A stretch of DNA of 57,038 nt from an uncultured Acidobacteriaceae bacterium (GCA_903904755.1 CAIVDV010000007.1:1-57038), one strand, 5' to 3'. Positions 37,173 through 46,567 are shown, counted from the stretch's first letter. A program made the numbers and translations. The notes: generated by a model from the letters alone, not told the origin.

Positions 37173-38810
37173 GTGATCAAGAACCTGCGCTTCCGTTCCA
37201 AACTTCTTCTGCTGTCCGGCATCAGCATCCTGTCCCTGCTCGCTTTTGCCTCTCTCGCCTTCAGTGTCCTCCGCGCCGTCCAGGTCAACTCCCCCCTCTA
37301 TCAGGACATCGCGCTTGCCTATCAGCTTGCCGGCGATTGTTACGACCCGCCCGCCAGTCTTGTCGGAACACTCCCGGCCGCCATCGCAGCGGAAGACGCC
37401 ACCACCCCCCAGGACACTCAGGCCAAAATCGACCTCCTCCGCCAGGACCACCAGGCCTTCGAAACCTCGCAAAAGCACTACGCCGATGTCCTGCCCAAAG
37501 GCCAGATCCGGCAGGTCCTCACCGAAGAGGTCAACCCCCCCGGCGCGCAGTGGTTCGCCATCGCAGAATCCGAATACATCCCCGCCCTCCAGGCCGGCGA
37601 CCACGACCGCGCCCGACAAATCCGCATCCAGAAGATGAATCCCCTGTTCGTCCAGCACAAAGCTGGAAACGACAAGCTCTCCACCCTCACCGCCGACTGG
37701 ATTCCTTCCCAGGAAAAGAATGCCGCCTCCATCACCCGCTCCCGCGGCATCTCGATGCTGACTCTGCTGCTCATCGCCGGCTTCGTCGTCGCCTCCATGG
37801 CCTTTGTCATCACCCGCGGCATCCTCGGGCCGGTCAGCACCATCGTCGCCGCCCTCCAGAATCTCGCCAACGGGGACCTCACCACCGTGGCAAAGGTCAA
37901 CACCAGTGACGAAATGCACGACATGGCAGAAGCTCTGAACCAGACCATCGGCACCTTCCGCCGCATGATCCGCTCTGTCACCGTCGCCACTGACACCCTC
38001 GCCGCCGCCGTCGCCGAACTCACCGCCACCGCCGAGGAAACCGCCCAGGGTGCCCAACGCAACGCACGCGACACCAAGCAAATCTCCTCCGCCATGGACG
38101 ATATTTCCTCCGCCATCGACGGCGTCTCCACTGCCGCCGAAGAAGCCTCCCGTACTGGTCAGGAAACCGAAACCGCCGCCGGCCGCGGCCAGGCCATGAT
38201 CGACGACACTCTCCAGGTCATCCGCCGCGCCGTCTCCTCAGCCGGCCACGCCGCAGACACCATCCAGACCCTCGGTGCGAGCTCTGAGAAAATCGGCTCC
38301 ATCGCCCAGGTCATTGACGAAATCGCCAACCAGACCAACCTGCTCGCCCTCAACGCCGCCATTGAGGCAGCCCGTGCCGGCGAACACGGCCGCGGCTTCG
38401 CCGTCGTCGCTGGAGAAGTCCGCCGGCTGGCCGAACGCACCGCCTCGGCCACCCGGGAGATCTCCGAAATGATCCACACCATCCAGATGGAAACCGGCCA
38501 GGCCGTCGACACCATGCACCTCGGCCAATCTGAAGTCCAGGCCGGACTCGTCAAAGCCGAAGCCTGCGGTCACGCCCTCGAAGCCATCGTCTGCGCCGCC
38601 CGCGACGCCCGCGAAACCGTCTCCCGGATCGCCGAGGCCACCCACACACAAACCAGCCTCACCCGCACCGTCGTCAACAACATGGGCGCCATCACCGACT
38701 TCACCCTGCACGCCTCAACATCCCAGGAACAAACCGTCGAGGCATGCACCGCCCTCAGCCGCATCGCAACTGACCTGCACACCCACGTGCAAAACTTCCG
38801 CGTCGACTAA
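37173..38810 (+). CDS. Methyl-accepting chemotaxis protein
   Basis: 545-residue chemoreceptor: membrane segment 1 at about residues 8-32, a helical-bundle periplasmic sensor of about 155 residues, membrane segment 2 at about 190-213, a HAMP domain ([26 protein letters not shown]), then the signalling coiled coil with the conserved tip [22 protein letters not shown] near residues 383-404, which contacts CheA/CheW. The start is GTG at 37173 with GGGAG upstream. No che genes are in the window; ligand unknown. Confidence 0.95.
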   Translation: MIKNLRFRSKLLLLSGISILSLLAFASLAFSVLRAVQVNSPLYQDIALAYQLAGDCYDPPASLVGTLPAAIAAEDATTPQDTQAKIDLLRQDHQAFETSQKHYADVLPKGQIRQVLTEEVNPPGAQWFAIAESEYIPALQAGDHDRARQIRIQKMNPLFVQHKAGNDKLSTLTADWIPSQEKNAASITRSRGISMLTLLLIAGFVVASMAFVITRGILGPVSTIVAALQNLANGDLTTVAKVNTSDEMHDMAEALNQTIGTFRRMIRSVTVATDTLAAAVAELTATAEETAQGAQRNARDTKQISSAMDDISSAIDGVSTAAEEASRTGQETETAAGRGQAMIDDTLQVIRRAVSSAGHAADTIQTLGASSEKIGSIAQVIDEIANQTNLLALNAAIEAARAGEHGRGFAVVAGEVRRLAERTASATREISEMIHTIQMETGQAVDTMHLGQSEVQAGLVKAEACGHALEAIVCAARDARETVSRIAEATHTQTSLTRTVVNNMGAITDFTLHASTSQEQTVEACTALSRIATDLHTHVQNFRVD

Positions 38811-38877
38811 AGCGCGACCGCGGTGCCGCAAACACCAGACCTTGTCGTTGTCTATTTTTGGTGGCTCCCCGGCGAAA

Positions 38878-39084
38878 CTACTCCCCGAACTCGTCGTCTC
38901 GCCCACCATGCCCAGGCTCAGGATGCGGCGTATTCACAATCCGCTCCAGCGTCTTGCGGTGCCACCACGCCACCGCCAGCCCGCCCACCAGCGCCGACGC
39001 CGCCGCAATCAATCCCACCGGAACCGCGCCCACAACCCTCGGCCGGCTCTCCCGTGTCTCCCGCTGCTGCCCTTCGTCCGCCAT
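38878..39084 (-). CDS. Small single-span membrane protein
   Basis: 68 residues: charged N-terminus (MADEGQQRETRESRPRVV), one hydrophobic segment (VGLIAAASALVGGLAVAWWH), and a tail (TLERIVNTPHPEPGHGGRDDEFGE). The ATG at 39084 has GGAGG about 10 nt upstream, and a TATAAT (39123-39128, minus) lies further up. I recognise no family; the ordered tail suggests a real protein. Confidence 0.55.
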   Translation of the reverse strand: MADEGQQRETRESRPRVVGAVPVGLIAAASALVGGLAVAWWHRKTLERIVNTPHPEPGHGGRDDEFGE

Positions 39085-39249
39085 GCCAACGGGCCTCCAC
39101 TCGAATCCTGCGCCCGTGCCCGATTATACCCGCCACATCCCAAACATCCTGTGATTTCAAACCACTTGCAAAACCACCGTAACCCCCACCGGTCACCGCC
39201 CCCTTCCGGAACCCTAAAATCTTCGCCAAAAATATATCGAAATTAATAG

Positions 39250-39277
39250 TTGACCAGAATTGAATCTATGCTATTGT
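39250..39277 (+). promoter_or_regulatory. Promoter of the candidate small RNA
   Basis: TTGACC (39250-39255) and TATTGT (39272-39277), spacer 16 bp, in an AT-rich stretch. No + strand gene follows; the next element is the structured RNA and its terminator. Confidence 0.5.
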
Positions 39278-39283
39278 GTAGAT

Positions 39284-39384
39284 AACGCAGTTGAGTTTGG
39301 TACAGAGTCTCCCTCTCTCAACCGCAGCAAGTTGCGTCACTGGCATCCCGACACGAACCTGACCCGTTCGTGTCGTTCTTTTTT
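39284..39384 (+). ncRNA. Candidate small non-coding RNA, about 100 nt
   Basis: Downstream of the promoter at 39250, GC-A-GTTGAG (39287-39295) pairs with CTCAAC-C-GC (39317-39325) to close a 21-nt loop. It is followed by a single-stranded stretch and then a terminator: CGACACGAAC (39349-39358) pairs perfectly with GTTCGTGTCG (39366-39375), followed by TTCTTTTTT. The T tract is only on the + strand, so the terminator does not serve the minus-strand nudix gene. There is no convincing ORF inside. Acidobacteria-specific RNA motifs exist (for example Acido-1); I cannot say whether this is one. Confidence 0.6.
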
Positions 39385-39390
39385 GCGGCC

Positions 39391-39948
39391 CTATTTTTCC
39401 TGCTTCTGCTTCCACAGCAAATACAGCCCCCACGCCGACAGCGTGCAATTATCCCGGATCCGCCCGTCCAGCATCATCGCCTCAAACTCCTCCACCGTCA
39501 CCGTGTGCACCACCAAATCATGCTCTTCCGGGTCGGGGTCCTTCTCCGTCTCCGCAAGCCCCTGCGCCAAAAACACATGCTGCTTCTGCCGGGTAAACCC
39601 GTAGGCAATCCACAGGCAGCCCAGGTAGGTCATCTCCGTGGCATCCAGTCCCAGCTCTTCCTTCAGCTCCCCGCGCGCCAGGTCCTCGGCGTCCACCTCG
39701 CCCATCTCCCAGCCGCCCTGCGGCAGCTCCAGGCAACGTTCCTCCACCGTGTACCGGTACTGCTCCACCAGCCACACCTTCCCCTGGTCAATCGGCAGAA
39801 TAATCGCGCTGTCGTCCTTCTCCACCACGCCGTAAATTCCCGGCTTCCCGTTCGACCGCACAATCTGGTCTTCGCGCACCCGCATCCAGTGGTTCTTGTA
39901 GACCTCCTGGCTGCTGACCGTCGTGATGCTCTTCCCTGCCTTCGCCAT
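39391..39948 (-). CDS. NUDIX hydrolase
   Basis: 185-residue nucleoside-diphosphate-linked pyrophosphatase, possibly ADP-ribose or sugar-nucleotide specific. The Nudix box is ELPQGGWEMGEVDAEDLARGELKEELGL split over helix and loop; compared with GX5EX7REUXEEXGU it has one extra residue and G in place of the R of RE (LARGEL), a variant I have seen in related hydrolases. I start at ATG 39948, which has GAGGAG upstream; ATG 39960 is possible. It is 14 bp after rfbD and probably in the same operon, where it could act on a sugar nucleotide. Confidence 0.85.
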   Translation of the reverse strand: MAKAGKSITTVSSQEVYKNHWMRVREDQIVRSNGKPGIYGVVEKDDSAIILPIDQGKVWLVEQYRYTVEERCLELPQGGWEMGEVDAEDLARGELKEELGLDATEMTYLGCLWIAYGFTRQKQHVFLAQGLAETEKDPDPEEHDLVVHTVTVEEFEAMMLDGRIRDNCTLSAWGLYLLWKQKQEK

Positions 39949-39962
39949 CGCGCTCCTCATCC

Positions 39963-40856
39963 TTAGCCCTTCAGCACCTTCGCCGCCACTGAATCCAGCG
40001 CCGCCTGCCACTTCGGCATCCGGTAGCCAAACTCCACTTCAAACTTCTCGCAACTGAGCCGGCTATTCAACGGCCGCTTCGCCGGCGTCGGATACTCGCT
40101 GGAGGCAATCGGCACCACTCGCGGAGCCTTCTGCCGCTCCCGAAACGCCGTAAAAATCTCCTCCGCAAACCCCGCCCAGCTCGTCTCGCCCCCGCACGCC
40201 AGGTGGTACACCCCATGCATGGCGTTATTCCCAGCGACCCGCTCCAGCGCACGCTGCGTAGCTGCCGTCAGAGCTTCGGCCGTCGTCGGGGCGCCAATCT
40301 GGTCTGCCACAATCCGCAGCTCTTCCCGCTCCGCGCCCAGCCGCAGCATCGTATTCAGAAAATTCTTTCCCACCGCGGCGTACACCCAGCTCGTCCGAAA
40401 GATCAGATGCTCGCACCCCGTCGCCGCAATCGCCCGCTCCCCTTCCAACTTCGTCCGCCCGTAGGTATTCAGCGGCCCGGTCGCATCCGTCTCCCGCCAC
40501 GGCTGTGTTCCCGACCCATCAAAAACATAGTCGGTGGAGTAGTGGACCAGCCAGCCGCCGAGCCGCTTCATCTCCTCAGCCATCACCGCCGGCGCAAGGG
40601 CATTCACCGCCCGCGCCAGCTCAGGCTCCTGCTCGGCTTTGTCCACAGCCGTGTAGGCTGCGGCATTCATCACAATCCTCGGGCCAAGTCCGCCAAAAGC
40701 CCCGCGCACCGCCGCCCGAACGCCGTCCGGGCTCGCCAAATCCAGCTCGGCGCGCCCCAGCGTTTCCACGGTCCACTTCGATGAAGCATTACCAATCCCG
40801 CGCAGCACGCGCCCCAGTTGTCCCCCCGCGCCTATCAGCAGTACCCGCACAGCCAT
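39963..40856 (-). CDS. rfbD: dTDP-4-dehydrorhamnose reductase
   Basis: 297-residue SDR enzyme, last step of dTDP-L-rhamnose synthesis. N-terminal Rossmann motif LLIGAGGQLGRVL, the STDYVFDG region, catalytic YGRTK (YxxxK), and RTSWVYAAVGKNFL, all family hallmarks. The start overlaps the rfbC stop by one base (TAATG). Confidence 0.95.
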   Translation of the reverse strand: MAVRVLLIGAGGQLGRVLRGIGNASSKWTVETLGRAELDLASPDGVRAAVRGAFGGLGPRIVMNAAAYTAVDKAEQEPELARAVNALAPAVMAEEMKRLGGWLVHYSTDYVFDGSGTQPWRETDATGPLNTYGRTKLEGERAIAATGCEHLIFRTSWVYAAVGKNFLNTMLRLGAEREELRIVADQIGAPTTAEALTAATQRALERVAGNNAMHGVYHLACGGETSWAGFAEEIFTAFRERQKAPRVVPIASSEYPTPAKRPLNSRLSCEKFEVEFGYRMPKWQAALDSVAAKVLKG

Positions 40857-41401
40857 TATGCGAAGACCTCCGCCTGCTTCAGCGGGACACCCGCCAGGTC
40901 CTTGGCGGAAACCACGGCATCCTCGGGCCGCACCCGCCAGTCAATCCCCAGCTCCGGGTCATTCCACAGCAGCGTCCGCTCCGCCGCCGGCGACCAGTAG
41001 TCGGTCACCTTGTAGCTCAGCGTCACATGCTCAGTCAACGCCGTAAACCCATGCCCAAAACCCACCGGAATCCACACCATCCGCCGGTTCTCTTCGGTCA
41101 GTTCCACCGCCACGTGCTGCCCAAAGGTCGGGGAAGTGCGCCGCAAATCCACAATCACGTCCAGCGCCTCACCCGTCAGCACCCGCACCAGCTTCCCCTG
41201 CGCCTGCCCCACCTGGTAGTGCAACCCGCGCACCACATTCTTCCTGGAAACGGAGCAGTTGTCCTGCCGCCACTCCGCCGGCAATCCGAGTTCCGTCATT
41301 CGCGCCAGGTTGAACGTCTCAAAAAAACATCCCCGGTCATCCCGGAAAACCCTCGGCTCCAGCACCAGCACCCCGGCCAGCTTTGTCTCAATCACGTTCA
41401 C
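40856..41401 (-). CDS. rfbC: dTDP-4-dehydrorhamnose 3,5-epimerase
   Basis: 181-residue cupin-fold epimerase. Family motifs: [29 protein letters not shown] with the catalytic His, [15 protein letters not shown], and PVGFGHGF. The start overlaps the rfbA stop (ATGA), and its stop overlaps the rfbD start, so the three are tightly coupled. Confidence 0.96.
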   Translation of the reverse strand: MNVIETKLAGVLVLEPRVFRDDRGCFFETFNLARMTELGLPAEWRQDNCSVSRKNVVRGLHYQVGQAQGKLVRVLTGEALDVIVDLRRTSPTFGQHVAVELTEENRRMVWIPVGFGHGFTALTEHVTLSYKVTDYWSPAAERTLLWNDPELGIDWRVRPEDAVVSAKDLAGVPLKQAEVFA

Positions 41402-42294
41402 AGTTGGTTCTCCTGACCCGGCAGCACCGGTTCCTCCAGCAGAGCCAGCAGATACTCTCCGTATCCGCTCTTCGCCGCCCGGCCAGCCAACTCCCGCACC
41501 GCATCGGCATCAATCCAGCCTTTGCGCCAGGCAATCTCCTCCGGGCACGCCACCTTCAGCCCCTGGCGTTGCTCGATCGTCTTGATAAACAGCCCCGCCT
41601 CAAACAGCGAGTCATGGGTCCCCGTATCCAGCCACGCCATGCCGCGCCCCATCACCTCCACCTGTAGCTTGCCCCGCTCCAGGTAAATCCGGTTTACATC
41701 GGTAATCTCCAGCTCTCCGCGCGGGCTCGGCTTCAGGTTCGCCGCAATCTCCACCACTTCCCTGTCGTAGAAGTAGATTCCCGTGACCGCATATCGCGAC
41801 TTTGGCTTGGCCGGCTTCTCTTCAATGCTCTTCGCCCGCCCCGCCGCGTCAAACTCCACCACGCCGTACCGCTCGGGGTCCGTCACCGGATACGCAAACA
41901 CCGTCGCGCCATTCGTCCGCGCGCTCGCCGCCATCAGCGAGGCGCTCAGGTTCTGCCCGTAGAAAATATTGTCACCCAGCACCAGCGCGCAACCGTCCTC
42001 GCCAATAAACTCCCGGCCAATCAGGAACGCCTGCGCCAGCCCTTCCGGCTTTGGCTGCACGGCATAGCTCAGCTTCATCCCCCACTGGCTGCCATCGCCC
42101 AGCAACGCCTCAAAGCTGGGCGTATCGCGCGGCGTCGAGATAATCAGCACTTCGCGTATCCCCGCCAGCATCAGCGTCGACAGCGGGTAATACACCATCG
42201 GCTTGTCATACACCGGCAGTATCTGCTTCGAAATCACCTGCGTCACCGGATACAGCCGCGTCGCCGATCCACCCGCCAACAAAATGCCCTTCAT
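41398..42294 (-). CDS. rfbA: Glucose-1-phosphate thymidylyltransferase
   Basis: 298-residue nucleotidyltransferase making dTDP-glucose, first step of dTDP-rhamnose synthesis. Signature [23 protein letters not shown] (GGSATRL in place of the commoner GGSGTRL), [15 protein letters not shown], and GDNIFYGQ. Two adjacent ATG codons occur; I use 42294 because GGAG is then 5 nt away. First gene of rfbACD-nudix; the dehydratase rfbB is not in the window. Confidence 0.95.
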   Translation of the reverse strand: MKGILLAGGSATRLYPVTQVISKQILPVYDKPMVYYPLSTLMLAGIREVLIISTPRDTPSFEALLGDGSQWGMKLSYAVQPKPEGLAQAFLIGREFIGEDGCALVLGDNIFYGQNLSASLMAASARTNGATVFAYPVTDPERYGVVEFDAAGRAKSIEEKPAKPKSRYAVTGIYFYDREVVEIAANLKPSPRGELEITDVNRIYLERGKLQVEVMGRGMAWLDTGTHDSLFEAGLFIKTIEQRQGLKVACPEEIAWRKGWIDADAVRELAGRAAKSGYGEYLLALLEEPVLPGQENQL

Positions 42295-42297
42295 CAT

Positions 42298-42514
42298 GGC
42301 TCCAATCTACTGTCCCACACCCCAAACCCAAATCCCCCAACCGCGTCAGTCCCTGGTCCCTCCAGCAAAATGCCGGTTGTCCCATATCTGGCCGCGCTTT
42401 TTGCGGTCAGATGTGGGAGTAAGGACTCCCACGCCCCCAATCCATAATCGAGCGAAGCTCCATCCAGTCCCCAGTTCGCAGTCCCCAGTCCCTGGTCCCT
42501 ACGTCCCTGGTCCC
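42298..42514. repeat. Repeat-rich spacer with overlapping hairpins
   Basis: CAGTCCCTGGTCCCT occurs at 42347-42361 and 42486-42500, with a shorter CGTCCCTGGTCCCT at 42502-42515. Between them a 16-bp stem (42380-42395 with 42403-42418, two G-U pairs) overlaps an 8-bp stem GTGGGAGT/ACTCCCAC (42413-42420 with 42425-42432), so the two cannot form together. It lies upstream of rfbA and downstream of mogA on the minus strand. Confidence 0.6.
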
Positions 42515-43000
42515 TCAAACAGGATGCCCACTCCCCCCGCCAATTACTTCCAACGCGTGCGGCAGCAGCGGCAAAATCGCCTCCAGGCTCTCCACCGCGC
42601 CGCGCTCGCTCCCCGGCAGGTTGACAATCAGCGTTCGGCCACGCAGCCCGGCCACTCCCCGGCCCAGCCACGCGTGCGGAAACTTCTGCGCGCACGTTGC
42701 CCGAATCGCCTCCGCAAGCCCCGGTGCCTCACGGTCCAGCATCCTCCGCGTCACATCCGGCGTCACATCCCGTGGCCCCAGCCCCGTGCCACCCACCGTC
42801 AAAATCAACGCATATTTCTGATGACACAGCTCATGCAGCAGCGTAGCAATCGCTTCCTCGCTGTCCGGCACGAGCCCCCGGCCCACGCTCGTCCCCGGCC
42901 ACGTCTGCTCCAGCAAACGCACCACCGCCGGGCCCGCTGTATCCACCTGCTTGCCCGCCGAACACCTGTCAGATACCGTCACTACCGCTAGCCCTGGCAT
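42515..43000 (-). CDS. MogA/MoaB-type molybdopterin adenylyltransferase
   Basis: 161-residue enzyme of molybdenum-cofactor synthesis that adenylylates molybdopterin. Motifs: VVTVSDRCSAG, VPDSEEAIATLL, LILTVGGTGLGPRDVTPDVT (the molybdopterin-binding TGGTG loop) and LIVNLPGS. The ATG at 43000 gives the family N-terminus; the frame stays open well upstream without a believable start. No other moa/moe genes are nearby. Confidence 0.92.
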   Translation of the reverse strand: MPGLAVVTVSDRCSAGKQVDTAGPAVVRLLEQTWPGTSVGRGLVPDSEEAIATLLHELCHQKYALILTVGGTGLGPRDVTPDVTRRMLDREAPGLAEAIRATCAQKFPHAWLGRGVAGLRGRTLIVNLPGSERGAVESLEAILPLLPHALEVIGGGSGHPV

Positions 43001-43148
43001 ACTCGCAATCCTATCCCAGAAACCCTTTATCTGGGCATACCTGCACGGGAACCCCGCAGCGCCGCTTGCCCGAAACCATCCCCAATCCTGTATCGTTGTC
43101 CCGTCCCCACAATCGAGCCCACTCCATCCCGGAAGGACCACCCCGACC

Positions 43149-44360
43149 ATGACCCTCGCCATCCGAGTCCGCCTCTGCCTCATGATGTTCCTCGAATACT
43201 TCATCTGGGGCGCATGGTACGTCACATTCGGCACATTCCTCGGTCAGGGTCTCCACTTCTCCGGCTCCCAGGTCGGCCTCGCCGCCGGAGCCACCGCCAT
43301 CGGCGCCATGGTCTCCCCCTTCTTCGTCGGCCTCGTTGCCGACCGCCTCTTCGCCACCCAGAAAGTTCTCGCCGTCCTCCACGGCGTGGGCGCCCTGCTC
43401 CTGTTCCTCGCCAGCCGCGAGCCCGGCTTTACCCCCCTCTACGCTCTTGTCCTCGCCTACTGTCTCTGCTACATGCCCACCCTGGCGCTCACCAACTCCC
43501 TCGCCTTTCGGCAGATGACCTCGCCCCAGCTCGAGTTTGGCCCCATCCGCGTCCTCGGCACCGCCGGCTGGATCGTCGCCGGCCTCTTCATCGGCCACCT
43601 CCGCATCGAAGCCACCGCCCTGCCCATGCAACTGGCAGCCGCTGCCTCCCTCGCCATGGCCATCTACTCCCTCACCCTGCCCCACACCCCGCCCATCACC
43701 CAACCCGGCCCCGTCACCGTCGCCAGCGTCTTCCCCGTTGAAGCGGTCAAGCTTCTCGCAGAACCCTCCATGGCCATCTTCGCCCTGGCCAGCTTCCTCA
43801 TCTGTATTCCGCTCCAGTTTTACTACGCCTTCACCAACCTCTTCCTCAACCAGGTCGGCGTCGTCAACGCGGCCGGCAAAATGACCGGCGGACAGCTCTC
43901 CGAGCTCTTCTGCATGATCCTCATCCCATGGTTTTTCCGCCGCCTCGGCGTCAAATACATGCTTGTCGCCGGCATGGCCGCCTGGGCACTCCGCTACGTA
44001 CTTTTCGCCTTCGGCAACCCCGGCGACCAGGTCTGGATGCTCTGGGCCGGCATCCTTCTTCACGGCATCTGCTACGACTTCTTCTTCGTCACCGGCCAAA
44101 TCTACATTGACCGCAAAGCCTCCACAGCCCTCCGCGCCGCCGCCCAGGGACTCATCACCTTCCTGACCTACGGCGCGGGAATGTTCGTCGGCTCCTGGCT
44201 CTCCGGCTTCATCGTCGAGCGCTTTGCCCTCGCGCAGCCCATCGGCACCCTCACCTACGCCTGGCGCAGCATCTGGCTCGTCCCCGCCGCCGCCTCCACG
44301 CTCATCCTCTTCCTCTTCCTCATCACCTTCAAAGACCGCTCCAGCGACGAACCCGCCTGA
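43149..44360 (+). CDS. MFS transporter, nucleoside:H+ symporter (NupG/XapB)-like
   Basis: 403-residue inner-membrane protein with about 12 segments. The N-terminus RVRLCLMMFLEYFIWGAWYVTFGTFL and LALTNSLAFRQM match the nucleoside:H+ symporter family, in which FxxWGxWxVTxGTYL is characteristic. It is likely to import nucleosides, though many Acidobacteria and Bacteroidota paralogues have unknown substrates. The ATG at 43149 has GGAAGGA about 11 nt upstream. Divergent from mogA. Confidence 0.85.
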   Translation: MTLAIRVRLCLMMFLEYFIWGAWYVTFGTFLGQGLHFSGSQVGLAAGATAIGAMVSPFFVGLVADRLFATQKVLAVLHGVGALLLFLASREPGFTPLYALVLAYCLCYMPTLALTNSLAFRQMTSPQLEFGPIRVLGTAGWIVAGLFIGHLRIEATALPMQLAAAASLAMAIYSLTLPHTPPITQPGPVTVASVFPVEAVKLLAEPSMAIFALASFLICIPLQFYYAFTNLFLNQVGVVNAAGKMTGGQLSELFCMILIPWFFRRLGVKYMLVAGMAAWALRYVLFAFGNPGDQVWMLWAGILLHGICYDFFFVTGQIYIDRKASTALRAAAQGLITFLTYGAGMFVGSWLSGFIVERFALAQPIGTLTYAWRSIWLVPAAASTLILFLFLITFKDRSSDEPA

Positions 44361-44472
44361 GCCCATTCCCGCATAATCGCCGGGTGCCCCCGGTCTCGCT
44401 TCTGAGAGCGGGGCCCCAATTGTGCGCATCGCGATAAAACTGACCCCTTACCACTGACCATTCAAAAATACC

Positions 44473-44502
44473 TTGACACGCACACTGTATACCACATAGT
44501 GT
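44473..44502 (+). promoter_or_regulatory. padR promoter with dyad operator
   Basis: TTGACA (44473-44478) with TAGTGT 18 bp downstream (44497-44502). A 21-bp dyad ACACT-N11-AGTGT (44482-44502) containing GTATAC covers the spacer and -10. PadR repressors typically bind such AT-rich dyads in their own promoter, so autorepression is likely. Confidence 0.55.
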
Positions 44503-44520
44503 ATGTTGCATGGTGAACCC

Positions 44521-44868
44521 ATGACCTCTGAATCCTTCGAAAACCTCCGACTCGAACTCCGGCGAGGCTCCCTTGTCCTCGCCACACTCGCCGCCCTCCG
44601 CCAGGAGCGCTACGGCTACACCCTCCGCAAAACCCTCGCCGAAAACGGCCTCGACATAGAGGAAAGCACCCTCTACCCGCTGCTCCGCCGCCTGGAAGCC
44701 CAGGGCCTGCTCACCAGCCAGTGGCGCGAGGAGGACAAGCGCAACAAGCGCTTCTATCAGCTCAGCGCCGAAGGCACTGAAATCCTCAACCAGTTGCTCA
44801 CCGAGTGGCGCTCCATCGGCACATCCCTCGCCGCCATCCTTCAGGAGGACTCCCATGGCAATCTCTAA
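44521..44868 (+). CDS. PadR-family transcriptional regulator
   Basis: 115-residue winged-helix regulator of the short PadR-s2 type: FENLRLELRRGSLVLATLAAL, YGYTLRKTLAENGLDIEESTLYPLLRRLEAQGLLTSQW, and KRNKRFYQLSAEGTEIL. ATG codons occur at 44503 and 44521; the promoter geometry puts the transcript start near 44509, which favours 44521. It overlaps the downstream HAAS-domain gene by 14 bp, the usual PadR-HAAS arrangement. Confidence 0.93.
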   Translation: MTSESFENLRLELRRGSLVLATLAALRQERYGYTLRKTLAENGLDIEESTLYPLLRRLEAQGLLTSQWREEDKRNKRFYQLSAEGTEILNQLLTEWRSIGTSLAAILQEDSHGNL

Positions 44869-45862
44869 CCCTCAAGACCTCATCGCCCGCTACCTCCAGG
44901 CCGTCAGTTTCTGGCTCCCCCGCGCCCAGCGCCAGGACATCGCCGCCGAGCTCGCCGCCGACATCCAATCCCAGATCGACGACCGCGAAGCCGCCCTCGA
45001 CCGCCCCATCACCGTCCCAGAAGTCGAGGAACTCCTTCGCCGCCGCGGCGCGCCCATCCTTGTCGCCAACGGCTACCTGCCCCAGCGCTCCCTCATCGGT
45101 CCGCTGCTCATGCCCATTTACCTGCTCATCCTGCGCATTCTGGCCCTCGTCTGCCTCATCCCCTCGGTCGTCATCGGCCTTGCCAATCTGCTCCTGTCCC
45201 ACTCCTTCTGGGCCACACACTCCGCAAGCCAGCAGTTCCAAAACTTCGGCGCATTCTGGAACGCGATGATCAGCCTCGCCTTCTCCTCCATCGCCACCAC
45301 CACCCTCGCCTTCGCCATCCTGGAGCAGATCAACCAGCGCACCAACTTCCTCACCCGCTGGGAACCCCACCGCCTCCCCGCAGTCCGCAATCCTCACCAC
45401 GTCCCCCGCAGCGGCTCAGCCATCCAGCTCGCCGTCTCCATCCTCTTCGTCTGCTGGTGGATCAAGCACGCTCCCCCGGCCGTCAACTTCCCCATGCTCC
45501 ACGTTTCGCTGCTCTTCACCAGCGGCTTTCCGTGGTTCTTCTGGGGCTTCCTGCTCGTTTCCCTGTGCAGCGGCGCCATCGCCGTCGCCCACCTGGTTCA
45601 CCCCTGCTGGACGCGCAGCCGCGCCATCGTCAACCTGGCCGTCGATCTTCTCGGCTCCATCCTCTTCTGCACGCTCTTCCGCTCCAACCCGTTTGCCGCA
45701 ATCTTCGACCCCGACATCCAACCCGGCCAATCCGTGGCTGCTGCCCAGACCATCAACCACTGGCTCATCACCCTATACCCCTGGTGCCTCCTCATCGCCG
45801 TCATTACCACCGGCGTCAACCTCTACCGCATCTGGCGCCTCAACAAAAATGCGTCCGCCTGA
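44855..45862 (+). CDS. HAAS-domain multi-span membrane protein
   Basis: 335 residues. The N-terminal 75 or so residues (ARYLQAVSFWLPRAQRQDIAAELAADIQSQIDD, then VEELLRRRGAPILVANGY) form a HAAS-like domain, which in Firmicutes and Acidobacteria is encoded next to PadR regulators and is thought to sense or interact with them. Six or seven hydrophobic segments follow. It overlaps padR by 14 bp, so translation is coupled. No enzymatic motif seen. Confidence 0.8.
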   Translation: MAISNPQDLIARYLQAVSFWLPRAQRQDIAAELAADIQSQIDDREAALDRPITVPEVEELLRRRGAPILVANGYLPQRSLIGPLLMPIYLLILRILALVCLIPSVVIGLANLLLSHSFWATHSASQQFQNFGAFWNAMISLAFSSIATTTLAFAILEQINQRTNFLTRWEPHRLPAVRNPHHVPRSGSAIQLAVSILFVCWWIKHAPPAVNFPMLHVSLLFTSGFPWFFWGFLLVSLCSGAIAVAHLVHPCWTRSRAIVNLAVDLLGSILFCTLFRSNPFAAIFDPDIQPGQSVAAAQTINHWLITLYPWCLLIAVITTGVNLYRIWRLNKNASA

Positions 45863-45955
45863 GCTGCCCCCGCATCCACTCAACAGAGAGTCAGGCCTCT
45901 ACCTCTTCCCCATCGAGGCCTGACTCCAACCCCCTCCCCAACGGAGTTCCTTCAC

Positions 45956-46510
45956 ATGCGCAAACTGGCACTCGTCACCCTCTTCCTCGCTCTGGCGGCA
46001 ACCGCCTTTGCCGGAACGCCCAAGTCCATCTACGACTTCACCCTCCGCACCATCGACGGCGACCACACCGCGCTCTCCTCCTATCAGGGCAAGGTTGTCC
46101 TGCTCGTCAACGTCGCCAGCCGCTGCGGCTTCACCCCCCAGTACGCCGCCCTGGAAGCACTCTACGAGAAGTACAAGGACAAGGGCCTGGTCATCGTCGG
46201 CGTCCCCGCCAACAACTTCATGAGCCAGGAACCCGGCACCGACGCCGAGATCAAGACCTTCTGCACCGGCAAATACAACGTCACCTTCCCCATCATGTCC
46301 AAGCTCTCCGTCAAGGGAGACGACATCACCCCTCTCTACCAGTTCCTCACCAGCAAAGACACCAACCCCAAATTCGGCGGCGACATCCAGTGGAACTTCA
46401 CCAAGTTCCTCTTTGACCGCTCCGGCGCGCCCATCGCCCGCTTTGAGCCCGCCACCAAACCCGACTCCCCCGAGGTCATCACCGCCATCGAAGCTGCACT
46501 CGGAAAATAA
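45956..46510 (+). CDS. Secreted glutathione peroxidase-like thiol peroxidase
   Basis: 184 residues with a signal peptide (MRKLALVTLFLALAATAFAG), so periplasmic. Peroxidatic C57 in NVASRCGFTPQY; the WNFTKFL motif is intact. The usual PCNQF reads PANNF here, so the tetrad Gln is Asn and the nearby Cys is Ala. Reductant is probably a thioredoxin-like protein. ATG at 45956 follows CGGAG at some distance. A strong terminator follows. Confidence 0.9.
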   Translation: MRKLALVTLFLALAATAFAGTPKSIYDFTLRTIDGDHTALSSYQGKVVLLVNVASRCGFTPQYAALEALYEKYKDKGLVIVGVPANNFMSQEPGTDAEIKTFCTGKYNVTFPIMSKLSVKGDDITPLYQFLTSKDTNPKFGGDIQWNFTKFLFDRSGAPIARFEPATKPDSPEVITAIEAALGK

Positions 46511-46526
46511 CCAGCACAGGCTCAAA

Positions 46527-46567
46527 ACACAACAAGGGCGAGGCCATCAGCCTCGCCCTTGTTGTGT
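46527..46567. terminator. Bidirectional terminator, 18-bp perfect stem
   Basis: ACACAACAAGGGCGAGGC (46527-46544) pairs perfectly with 46550-46567 around a 5-nt loop, between the convergent peroxidase and EF-P genes. Confidence 0.85.

Noticed and set aside
39260-39604. Plus-strand frame covering the small-RNA region and running into the nudix gene
   Set aside because: It crosses a strong terminator and continues antisense to a real gene; Ser/Cys-rich product without motifs.
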